In this document: positions 1-5,901 of the stretch, one piece after another
Position numbering within the stretch: the first letter of the stretch is position 1
Layout: each line of letters opens with the position of its first letter
NCBI GenBank assembly: GCA_040882255.1
Contig: JBBEBP010000016.1
Span: forward strand, 434,001-498,000
DNA length: 64,000 nt
Source: PWQG01 sp040882255
GTDB taxonomy: Bacteria > Pseudomonadota > Gammaproteobacteria > Pseudomonadales > Pseudohongiellaceae
Direction: 5' to 3'
Notes under the pieces: generated by a model
Database searches by the model: none
What the model saw: only the letters and a program-made list of their open reading frames with translations
What the model was told of the DNA's origin: nothing
Translations under genes and position numbers: made by a program

Positions 1-503
1 CGGTGGCCACCATCAAGGCAGGCCGACTTCTGTTCGTTCCAGCCAGTGAGGGTCAGACAGCCAGTGGTACCCCGATCCCTCCGATTACGCTGACCCGGAG
101 CGACGGAGATCAGCACACTTTCACAATCGCAGAGCGGAATCAGTACAGCGGAGTCATTACGTACTGGCAAGACTACGAGGAGGGAACCCGGGACCTGGTA
201 CTCGTCGGCTCTGATGAAAATCCGCTAAGAAAGCGGGAAACCTTCGAGTCACGGGAAAGTGCGCGCACTGCGGCCGAGGCTGAATGGCAACGGGTGCAAA
301 GGGCCGGAGACAGAATATCCCTCACTCTCCATTCAGGAAGGCCGGAAATCCACCCTGAAACTCCATTCCGTGTCTCTGGATGGAAAACGGACATTGAGGA
401 AGTGCCCTGGGTAATTGCAGAGATAGTTCATAGCATCGACGGCTCGCGCTTCACGTCATCGCTGCAGCTTGAACCATTAAACCTCGAGGATCTGAACACG
501 TGA
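1..503 (+). CDS. Phage late control/tail protein gpD (P2 type), C-terminal part, 5' end outside window
   Basis: In P2-type phages gpD is a baseplate/tail-tube-associated protein. The open frame runs in from the left edge, so the GTG at base 3 is probably internal and only about 166 C-terminal residues are present. The tail of the protein has the usual gpD pattern: a charged helix rich in R/E (about residues 78-100), then ISLTLHSGRPEIHPETPF followed by VSGWKTDIEE and a W-x-I-A-E-I-V-H-S strand, as in family members that end in TL-x-G-x-P-x-L...W...W-x-V...V-x-H-x-L. The Ogr-type activator gene and the integrase on the same side support a P2-like prophage. The assignment rests on family pattern, not on a search. 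Confidence 0.72.
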   Translation, partial: VATIKAGRLLFVPASEGQTASGTPIPPITLTRSDGDQHTFTIAERNQYSGVITYWQDYEEGTRDLVLVGSDENPLRKRETFESRESARTAAEAEWQRVQRAGDRISLTLHSGRPEIHPETPFRVSGWKTDIEEVPWVIAEIVHSIDGSRFTSSLQLEPLNLEDLNT

Positions 504-579
504 CGCACCGAATATCACAAGGCGTTGCTGGTTGTTTATTGAAGACCAAATCTAATTGCCAACCAGTACCCATTCATCT

Positions 580-600
580 CCTGCGCAATCACTGCGCAGG
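580..600. terminator. Hairpin between convergent gpD and RexB-like genes
   Basis: An 8-bp perfect inverted repeat (CCTGCGCA, 5-nt loop, TGCGCAGG) overlaps the stop codon of the leftward 158-aa gene. No clear T-run follows on either strand, so it may be a weak bidirectional terminator or only an RNA-stabilising hairpin. Confidence 0.35.
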
Positions 601-1065
601 TAAATCTGTATTGTCCCGAACCTGAGATATTATCCCAAAGGTGTAGGCTACTCGGCAAAACAACAAAAATGCCCACAGAAACAAAGAGAACCAGGCAGAA
701 ATTACAACATACCAAAAATCAAAAGCTTCGGGAGTCAGAGGAAATACAATCAACGGCACACTGGATAGAGATAAGAAGAAACCTGCGAAAATAGCGCGGG
801 CCAATACCTTTTTGAAAAATCGCATACCACTGGTACGCTCAATTGCACCCAAAAATCCATCTTTGCGAGCAGTTATTGCTCCATACACAGTAAACAGAAA
901 GCCTGTTTGAATAGACGCCCATCCAAAAATAGCCGAATACAAGTTCGCGAGATCTATTTGTCCAGCTTGCGACCAACATATTATCTTCGCGTGAGCGGCC
1001 AGCAATACGCAGAAAATCAGCGCCGCACCAACCCACGGGAAATGGTTTAAAAATGGCCGTTGCAT
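589..1065 (-). CDS. RexB-like membrane protein (putative phage-exclusion ion channel)
   Basis: A 158-aa integral membrane protein with four predicted helices (roughly residues 10-27, 42-62, 90-112 and 118-145), a basic cytoplasmic loop between helices 2 and 3, and a short charged tail. Lambda RexB is 144 aa with four helices; it acts as an ion channel opened by activated RexA and depolarises the infected cell. The match in layout includes a small-residue second helix followed by a basic loop (ITARKDGFLGAIERTSG here). The gene starts 10 bp after the stop of the RexA-like gene, the same order as lambda rexA-rexB. The homology is inferred from layout, remembered sequence and synteny, not tested. 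It could also be an unrelated phage exclusion membrane protein. Confidence 0.5.
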   Translation of the reverse strand: MQRPFLNHFPWVGAALIFCVLLAAHAKIICWSQAGQIDLANLYSAIFGWASIQTGFLFTVYGAITARKDGFLGAIERTSGMRFFKKVLARAIFAGFFLSLSSVPLIVFPLTPEAFDFWYVVISAWFSLFLWAFLLFCRVAYTFGIISQVRDNTDLPAQ

Positions 1066-1075
1066 ATACTCAGTC

Positions 1076-1912
1076 TCAAGTGTTCAAGTAGCCTTCGAGG
1101 TAGTCTACTCGTCGCTGAAATTTACTTAGCACATAAGCAGCTCGGGTCTGGTAACTCCTACCAGGATCAGCGTCGACTGTGATCTCGTCCCTATCGTGGA
1201 GCATCTCTTCCATCAGGTCAATTTCTTCAGAGCTACCCGTCACTTTAGCCCGCATCGAATCCACTGGCGCTCTACCCAGAAGCCTGTTTGCGGTATCCTT
1301 AATCGCGTGGGATAAAGTAATCTTACGATTTCCGACACCTACAGTGACCGTTATGTACGGCGCTTGGTAAGCTTGAGCCATGGTATTTATGCTATCGGCC
1401 ATATCATCGGCGACACCCACATTCGCATCAAAGTTGCTCGGCATGGCCATCTTTACTTTGAATGACTTAACGTCGTTATCTTGGAATAATTGCCATGCGT
1501 TGGGCCCCGGAATCGGTCGAAACAAAAACTTATTCCGCGCATCCAACTCTTGCAAGTACTGGCCTAGGCGACCTGGCGTCACCAACCTCGGATCATACTG
1601 AATCGCCAACACACTCAACTGTGGTTCAAACACGAAAGCGGCACCGAACCCGAGCTCATCAACATCTAAGGGGTCAAGACCGGCATCAGTTACCTCTGCG
1701 GGTAGGTTGTCATTCTGAATCCTAGTCATCTCACCACGGATATAGCCGTTTCTGTTTTCGTGGCGCTCTAACCGAAAATTAGTACCATCAACTGCTTTCT
1801 TCCGGTCCACCAGACCAATCTGACTTGCATCATGTAATGCCACACTGAACTGTCTGTTCGCTCTATCCGGCAATACCACTTGAAAGTACCGAACGGTAAT
1901 TCTGCTTCCCAT
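1076..1912 (-). CDS. RexA-like phage-exclusion sensor protein
   Basis: A soluble 278-aa protein with no signal peptide or membrane helix. Lambda RexA is 279 aa; it is the intracellular DNA-binding sensor of the Rex abortive-infection system. From memory of RexA, several segments line up in the same order: DELGFGAAFVF (about residues 84-94) with RexA's ESLGFPSFLFV; a following LGQYLQEL with DLTDFLIGKG; a central beta-rich K-x-K segment; a late I-K-D-T/V-A-K-D-like helix (HAIKDTANRLLG); and a C-terminal helix AAYVLSKFQRRVDYLEGYL with a RexA-like spacing of Y, R and D residues. A GGAG ribosome site lies 9 nt before the ATG. It follows the repressor and two membrane genes on the same strand and precedes a RexB-like gene, as in lambda cI-rexA-rexB. 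The alternative is an uncharacterised phage protein of similar fold. Confidence 0.55.
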   Translation of the reverse strand: MGSRITVRYFQVVLPDRANRQFSVALHDASQIGLVDRKKAVDGTNFRLERHENRNGYIRGEMTRIQNDNLPAEVTDAGLDPLDVDELGFGAAFVFEPQLSVLAIQYDPRLVTPGRLGQYLQELDARNKFLFRPIPGPNAWQLFQDNDVKSFKVKMAMPSNFDANVGVADDMADSINTMAQAYQAPYITVTVGVGNRKITLSHAIKDTANRLLGRAPVDSMRAKVTGSSEEIDLMEEMLHDRDEITVDADPGRSYQTRAAYVLSKFQRRVDYLEGYLNT

Positions 1913-1989
1913 GTCTCATTTCTCCGTATTGTTATTCGCTACCGCTTGTATCTCTGTATCATTTTGTTGCGTGCACACTTTACGGCTAC

Positions 1990-2673
1990 TTAGTTCGGAA
2001 AGATTTTCTCATCCAAAACAATTGCACATGTTTCCTTCAACTGCCTGTCGATAATTTCCAACCGATCAATGACCTCTTTAAAAGTTCTGCCTTGCAGCTC
2101 TCTCTCAACAGGTAGCACCGCCCAATCTGGCATATTCCCTTTTCCTGCCTCAATCCGTACACTTTCCGCCAGCAATCCCGCGCTGTAAACGTCACTGGCT
2201 AGAAGTAACATCTGCGTTGTTGTCACATCTTCCAAGTAGGTAAAGATCTCCCGATCACAAAGCTGGCGGTAAAAATAGTCGAACCCTTCAGCGGTACGTG
2301 CAAACGTCAGTAGATTCAGCGGAACCTCTCCGACTATCATTGACCTAAGAAGACCTACGCGGGGAAGAAGAGCATTGACCAGATACAAAGCATGATGAAG
2401 CACCATTTGTGCATGGCGCCGTCTGTCATCAGCACGCAGTATCGACTGGTACTTAACTGCACGATCGGAGACAAGTACAACCGCTAGGACTGAGAGCGTC
2501 AAAGCAAATGACGGTACCACTTCCCACACGCGAAAAAGGTTAAAGTGAGCTGCCAGATATCCGGCACGCAGCGCTATGACAATGAGAAGTACAATCAGCA
2601 CACACCGGACGACCCGGATCCACCTCTCCAGCCAGCGAGATTGCTCTACCATCGTATCCAATGCCGCTGCCAC
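1990..2673 (-). CDS. Membrane-anchored protein of unknown function in prophage lysogeny operon
   Basis: 227 aa, GTG start with a GGGGGG ribosome site 5 nt upstream. Two membrane helices near the N-terminus (about residues 20-44 and 50-70) are followed by about 150 residues of soluble, leucine- and acid-rich helical sequence, presumably cytoplasmic. I do not recognise the family. It lies between the 217-aa membrane gene and the RexA-like gene, on the same strand as the repressor, so it is probably expressed in the lysogen. A role in superinfection exclusion or lysogenic conversion is inference from position only. Confidence 0.6.
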   Translation of the reverse strand: MAAALDTMVEQSRWLERWIRVVRCVLIVLLIVIALRAGYLAAHFNLFRVWEVVPSFALTLSVLAVVLVSDRAVKYQSILRADDRRRHAQMVLHHALYLVNALLPRVGLLRSMIVGEVPLNLLTFARTAEGFDYFYRQLCDREIFTYLEDVTTTQMLLLASDVYSAGLLAESVRIEAGKGNMPDWAVLPVERELQGRTFKEVIDRLEIIDRQLKETCAIVLDEKIFPN

Positions 2674-2831
2674 AACTGCCCCCCACTACCCTGTCCGGTA
2701 TCCCTGATTATTATTCTGCGAGTCAGCCCGCTGCTTCCTAGCCACCGTTCTCCTTCGATTGCTCAGGAGCAGTGGTAAGACGATTCACCGCTTTTGACCC
2801 TCGGCTCGAACTACTCCACATCCCGAATAGT

Positions 2832-3485
2832 TCACAATCGGCCTTCCTGCGCTTGTGCATTCACAACGGTCTCGCTGGCCGGGTCGAAATCACATGAATA
2901 GATCATATTCTGCGACGCTCCAAACCCATTCGAAAAACGAACTTGGTCTCCGAAATACCTGATTACGCCGGCATCCTGGTCGGCCCAGGCGATACGAGAG
3001 AGTTTTGAACCAAGAAATCCATCAGTCCATTCATAATCGTATCGAGCAAGCCTTTCTATCGCATCCTGGCAATACACCTCAGCCGCAACTTTATGTTCTC
3101 CAGCCCAACATGCGAGATCCAGTGAACAATCGACGTCATCGGCCGCATCGACCTCTGGCTCATTGACATCAGTCGACGGATTAGCGTGATCAGAAAGTTC
3201 ACCGGCCGGCTCAGTCTGAGGGTTCTGCTGGGTAGCGACTTGGTCAATACGATCACTTGCAGAGGTATTATTGGCTGGCTCGGGACCCTGCGGTTCCGTA
3301 TCCGGTGCCAGAAGACCAGTCACAATGAAAAGAATAAAAATCGTAAGTGGATAGAATTTGAGAACGTCCCTGCGGTTCGCGGTAGCTTTCCAGGGCATGA
3401 ACCGACCCGGTTTGATCAAACCACCGAAAAAGCCGATCAGCGCCGCCAGAAGCAATAGGAGCGAAATATACGGAATGGCTTCCAT
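2832..3485 (-). CDS. Prophage membrane protein with Cys-containing C-terminal domain
   Basis: 217 aa. Two N-terminal hydrophobic segments (about 5-27 and 44-62) flank a basic loop. A low-complexity acidic, Asn/Pro-rich linker (about 63-117) follows, then a compact domain of about 100 residues with four Cys (DCSLDLACW, VYCQDAIE, YSCDFD). That spacing suggests two disulfides if the domain is periplasmic. The pattern D-Y-E-W-T-D-G-F-L-G-S-K...Y-F-G-D-Q-V-R-F-Q/S-N-G-F-G-A is one I associate with unannotated proteins of temperate phages, without a known function. First gene after the repressor; ribosome site GGGAC. Exclusion at the cell envelope is a guess. Confidence 0.6.
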   Translation of the reverse strand: MEAIPYISLLLLLAALIGFFGGLIKPGRFMPWKATANRRDVLKFYPLTIFILFIVTGLLAPDTEPQGPEPANNTSASDRIDQVATQQNPQTEPAGELSDHANPSTDVNEPEVDAADDVDCSLDLACWAGEHKVAAEVYCQDAIERLARYDYEWTDGFLGSKLSRIAWADQDAGVIRYFGDQVRFSNGFGASQNMIYSCDFDPASETVVNAQAQEGRL

Positions 3486-3567
3486 GGATAGTCCCTTTGT
3501 TTTTTCTACCTACCGGCGGCGATGGTAGCCACCAGCCCCTGAAATACTTCGGCGATCATGCTGACCA

Positions 3568-3969
3568 TTAGCCGACTTCTTCGTTTCCGGAGTCTCCGTT
3601 CGATTTCGCAAGCGCATTGGTAAGGCGATTCACCGCCTTCTGGTCCTCCTCAGAGAGGGCCCTGAAGTTGGAAAGCACTGCGCTCTCCGGCGGACTGAGC
3701 CCCTCTTCCTTGCTCGGCGTCCGCTGCCCGGTTACTACATAAAGAACATCCACACCCACCGCGCTTACGGCCGCCAGATAGTTCCCATGCGGCGGGCTGT
3801 TGCCCTGTTCATAGTTGATCTGGGTTGTTTTGCCCACGGATCCAATAGATGCGAGGGCAGACTGACTTAGGCCGAGGCGCTCTCTTTCAGCACGGAGACG
3901 CCCCCCCATCCCCTCGAGGTTCAAATTTTTGGCCTCATAGGTATTGACAGGTTCAATATTTTGAACCAT
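3568..3969 (-). CDS. XRE-family phage repressor
   Basis: A helix-turn-helix domain occupies about residues 21-75 (RLRAERERLGLSQSALASIG...TQINYEQG...YLAAVSAVGVDVLYVVTG), followed by a short acidic helical C-terminus for oligomerisation. It has no LexA-like peptidase domain, so induction would not be by RecA-stimulated self-cleavage. The frame stays open up to an ATG at 4017, but that start would overlap the divergent early gene. I prefer the ATG at 3969, preceded by AGGGG at a rather short distance; an ATG at 3909 is also possible. It divides the leftward lysogenic genes from the rightward early genes, as expected of the immunity repressor. Confidence 0.75.
   Translation of the reverse strand: MVQNIEPVNTYEAKNLNLEGMGGRLRAERERLGLSQSALASIGSVGKTTQINYEQGNSPPHGNYLAAVSAVGVDVLYVVTGQRTPSKEEGLSPPESAVLSNFRALSEEDQKAVNRLTNALAKSNGDSGNEEVG
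3950..3967. promoter_or_regulatory. Putative repressor operator (perfect inverted repeat)
   Basis: GGTTCAA, 4-nt spacer, TTGAACC. A further GGTTCAA half-site lies at 3918-3924, 32 bp away in the same orientation. The palindrome overlaps the preferred repressor start codon, in the divergent control region. Confidence 0.5.
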
Positions 3970-3986
3970 TATCCCCTGTAACTTCA

Positions 3987-4006
3987 CTTTTTTGGACTGT
4001 TTTGCA
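3987..4006. promoter_or_regulatory. Tandem 10-bp repeat in the divergent prophage control region
   Basis: CTTTTTTGGA is directly followed by CTGTTTTGCA, one helical turn apart and just before the start of the first early gene at 4009. The arrangement could be a Cro/repressor-type binding array on one DNA face. No clean -35/-10 pair is visible. Confidence 0.3.
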
Positions 4007-4008
4007 CT

Positions 4009-4254
4009 ATGCCCCATTTGCTAACCCCCGAGCAAGCCCGGGCGATCCTGGATCGCCAAGGCAAAAGCATTGCGGAGTTCGCCCGCGAGAACGGGCTGGA
4101 TGAACGCATCGTGTACAAGATTCTCAGCGGCGAAAAGAAAGGTCGCCGCGGGGAAGCCCATCGCGCTGCAGTCGCCCTGGGCATCAAGGCCGGCACCACC
4201 CCGGCAGCTATCCAGCCACCGGCGTCGAATACCGCTGAACCGATCAACCTGTGA
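4009..4254 (+). CDS. BcepMu gp16-family phage regulatory protein
   Basis: 81 aa, first rightward gene after the control region. It has the pattern of the gp16-type phage DNA-binding family: LTPEQARAILDRQGKSIAEFARENGL (helix-turn-helix), then KILSGEKKGRRGEAHRAAVALGIK. Members are found at the Cro/CII position of temperate phage early operons. It is likely a Cro-like switch protein. The ribosome site is poor, so a leaderless or weakly translated start is possible. Confidence 0.65.
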   Translation: MPHLLTPEQARAILDRQGKSIAEFARENGLDERIVYKILSGEKKGRRGEAHRAAVALGIKAGTTPAAIQPPASNTAEPINL

Positions 4255-4267
4255 AGGAGCTGTAGCC

Positions 4268-4489
4268 ATGTATCAGGACCCCAAACGGATTCGAAAGAAC
4301 CGCGTCAGTATCAACCTGGACGATTACGAGGCTGCATTGATCCAGGCGCTGGTGGACTACACCGGCAGCGACCGAGCCAGCCTCCTCCGGCAGATGCTGA
4401 TCATCCAGGCGGAATCAGCACTCCTGCCCGTAACCGGAACAATGCCCGCTGCCGCTTCCGGTAGCGAGGCGCGAATCAGCAGCGTTTGA
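4268..4489 (+). CDS. Ribbon-helix-helix-like small phage protein
   Basis: 73 aa. RKNRVSINLDDYEAALIQAL is a beta strand followed by a helix with the polar-hydrophobic alternation of CopG/Arc proteins, then a second helix (GSDRASLLRQMLIIQAE). GGAG lies 9 nt before the ATG. It is 13 bp after the gp16-type gene, in the same operon. Probably a DNA-binding regulator. Confidence 0.6.
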   Translation: MYQDPKRIRKNRVSINLDDYEAALIQALVDYTGSDRASLLRQMLIIQAESALLPVTGTMPAAASGSEARISSV

Positions 4490-4501
4490 GGTCCTCAAAA
4501 G

Positions 4502-4696
4502 ATGCCCGAGTTACACCTGGAACTGAGCGAGGAAGAACGCGAGCTGCTCGACGTGGTCCGTCGGCAGCAAGGCCTGACCACCTTGGACCAAGCAGCCGAG
4601 TGGCTGGTCAAGGCCCGCCTGCGCAGCGCCAGCAGCCGCATCACTGGCCGTAACCGGGCCCTGTACCCCATACCCCACCGCAACCGTCAGCACTGA
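4502..4696 (+). CDS. Small phage protein, possible ribbon-helix-helix
   Basis: 64 aa. LHLELSEEERELLDVVRRQQGLTTLDQAAEWLVKARLR has the beta-helix-helix outline of a ribbon-helix-helix protein and a basic tail. GAGG lies 9 nt before the ATG; it is 12 bp from the previous gene. The family is not recognised. Confidence 0.55.
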   Translation: MPELHLELSEEERELLDVVRRQQGLTTLDQAAEWLVKARLRSASSRITGRNRALYPIPHRNRQH

Positions 4697-4707
4697 AAGG
4701 GAAGCCG

Positions 4708-4911
4708 ATGAACGCCCATATCCCGCTACCGGACCACCGCCCCCCGAGCATCCAGGACGCCTATGACGCCTACCAGGTGTTCATGCGTCTGAGGCACGAA
4801 TTCCATGACAAGACCCGCCCGCAGCAGGAAGCCGCACTGCGCGACATGGAGCGGCACATAGACACGATCGGGAACTATCTGACCGCCACCTACGTGGCCA
4901 CCTTCTACTGA
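4708..4911 (+). CDS. Hypothetical phage early protein
   Basis: 67 aa, soluble, with an amphipathic helical core (RHEFHDKTRPQQEAALRDME) and an aromatic C-terminal end. AAGGGAAG ribosome site. I do not recognise it. It lies in the early operon, 11 bp after the preceding gene. Confidence 0.5.
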   Translation: MNAHIPLPDHRPPSIQDAYDAYQVFMRLRHEFHDKTRPQQEAALRDMERHIDTIGNYLTATYVATFY

Positions 4912-4926
4912 CCAGGGAGATCCGCC

Positions 4927-5289
4927 ATGAGCGAACTCAACGCACACCAGACCGACTACCAGGGAATCCTTCAGGAAAGCGCCCTCGGCTTTCTACGCCG
5001 CCACCAGGCAGAGTACCTGGACGATAACCAGAGCCTGTTCAATCGCGCTGTCCAGACGCTGCAGATCGTCCACAGCGCTTCGAAGGAAGTCGCGGAGAAC
5101 TGCGTGGCCCGCGCCTATGGAGAGCTGCGTGGCCGGGGGGATGCCCCACACCTGGACATATCGCTCAGTACGGCCTATTCCGCCGTGATCGTGGACCCGA
5201 ACACCGGCATGTACTACGTCGTGCCGGTCGAAGACATCGTCCAGCGCCTGATCAATCGCCGCAAACCCACCATCCGTTCCGTGCAGTAA
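4927..5289 (+). CDS. Hypothetical phage early protein
   Basis: 120 aa, soluble, helical in the first two thirds, then a predicted beta hairpin (AVIVDPNTGMYYVVPVEDIV). Strong GGGAGA ribosome site 7 nt upstream of the ATG. No family recognised; operon position between small regulators and the Ogr-type gene suggests an early function. Confidence 0.55.
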   Translation: MSELNAHQTDYQGILQESALGFLRRHQAEYLDDNQSLFNRAVQTLQIVHSASKEVAENCVARAYGELRGRGDAPHLDISLSTAYSAVIVDPNTGMYYVVPVEDIVQRLINRRKPTIRSVQ

Positions 5290-5302
5290 GAGGTAGTCAC
5301 CA

Positions 5303-5551
5303 GTGAGGATCCAGTGCCCGTTCTGTCAGCACCGCGCCATCATCCGCAGCAGCCGCCGGCCGTCGCCGCTGTTCTACGAGATCTACGCCCAGTGCCAGTC
5401 CGCCGAATGCGGCTGGTCCGGCAAGATCCATGTGGAATTTGTGATGACGTTGTCGCCAAGCCGCTCGCCACGGCCGGACATCACCCTGCCGATCGACAGC
5501 CAGAGTCGGCGGGCCCTGCTGGACCAGCTCCAGCAAACGCAGAGCGCATAA
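5303..5551 (+). CDS. Ogr/Delta-family zinc-finger activator of late genes
   Basis: 82 aa, GTG start. An N-terminal CPFC...CQSAEC four-cysteine cluster with the conserved W-S-G after it (MRIQCPFCQHRAIIRSS ... YAQCQSAECGWSG) is the Ogr/Delta signature. In P2-like phages this zinc-binding activator turns on late (tail and capsid) promoters through the RNA polymerase alpha subunit. It fits with the gpD gene at the left edge. The C-terminal 35 residues are polar and not conserved. Confidence 0.8.
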   Translation: MRIQCPFCQHRAIIRSSRRPSPLFYEIYAQCQSAECGWSGKIHVEFVMTLSPSRSPRPDITLPIDSQSRRALLDQLQQTQSA

Positions 5552-5555
5552 CCCG

Positions 5556-5744
5556 GTGAGTGACATACGGCCCCGGCAATGGGCGGCGGACATTGCGGCT
5601 TTGCCCACGGTCGAACAACGCCGCGCACTGCTCAAACAGGTGCCGGAGCGGATCCGTCCGCTCGTGAAAACACACCTCCGGATCACATGGGAACGACGCA
5701 AGGCCAACAACAATGACACCACGAATCACGATCACGAAGAATGA
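5556..5744 (+). CDS. Hypothetical small phage protein
   Basis: 62 aa, GTG start four bases after the Ogr-type stop. RPRQWAADIAALPTVEQRRALLKQVPERIRPLVKTHL is helical and basic, and the end is Asn/His-rich. It overlaps the next gene by 32 bp. In P2-like prophages small proteins of this pattern often follow Ogr; no function is known to me. Confidence 0.45.
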   Translation: MSDIRPRQWAADIAALPTVEQRRALLKQVPERIRPLVKTHLRITWERRKANNNDTTNHDHEE

Positions 5745-5901
5745 TTGGGAAACCGGGTTCCAGGACGGGCGGGCTGGACAACCGATGATGCCGGGTGCAG
5801 TCCACGACCGCTTCAGCTACGTCAGCGGCTGGATTGAAGGCAGGGCCCTGCTCCAGAAGCGTCTGCAAGAGCTCACCACGCCGGAAGGAACCCGCGTATG
5901 A
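5713..5901 (+). CDS. Small phage protein with RMF-like glycine/aromatic pattern
   Basis: 62 aa. The pattern WETGFQDGRAG...P...RFSYVSGWIEGRA resembles the ribosome modulation factor layout (G-Y-x-A-G-x-x-G ... P-Y ... W-x-x-G-W-x-E), which phages sometimes carry. This is suggestive only. It ends with an ATGA overlap on the primase start at 5898, implying translational coupling. Confidence 0.5.
   Translation: MTPRITITKNDWETGFQDGRAGQPMMPGAVHDRFSYVSGWIEGRALLQKRLQELTTPEGTRV

Noticed and set aside
3970..4017. Repressor start at 4017
   Set aside because: It would overlap the divergent early gene and turn the AT-rich tandem repeat into codons; kept only as an alternative.
4070..4489. A 139-codon start for the ribbon-helix-helix-like gene
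   Set aside because: The extension lies inside the gp16-type gene in another frame; the ATG at 4268 has a good ribosome site.
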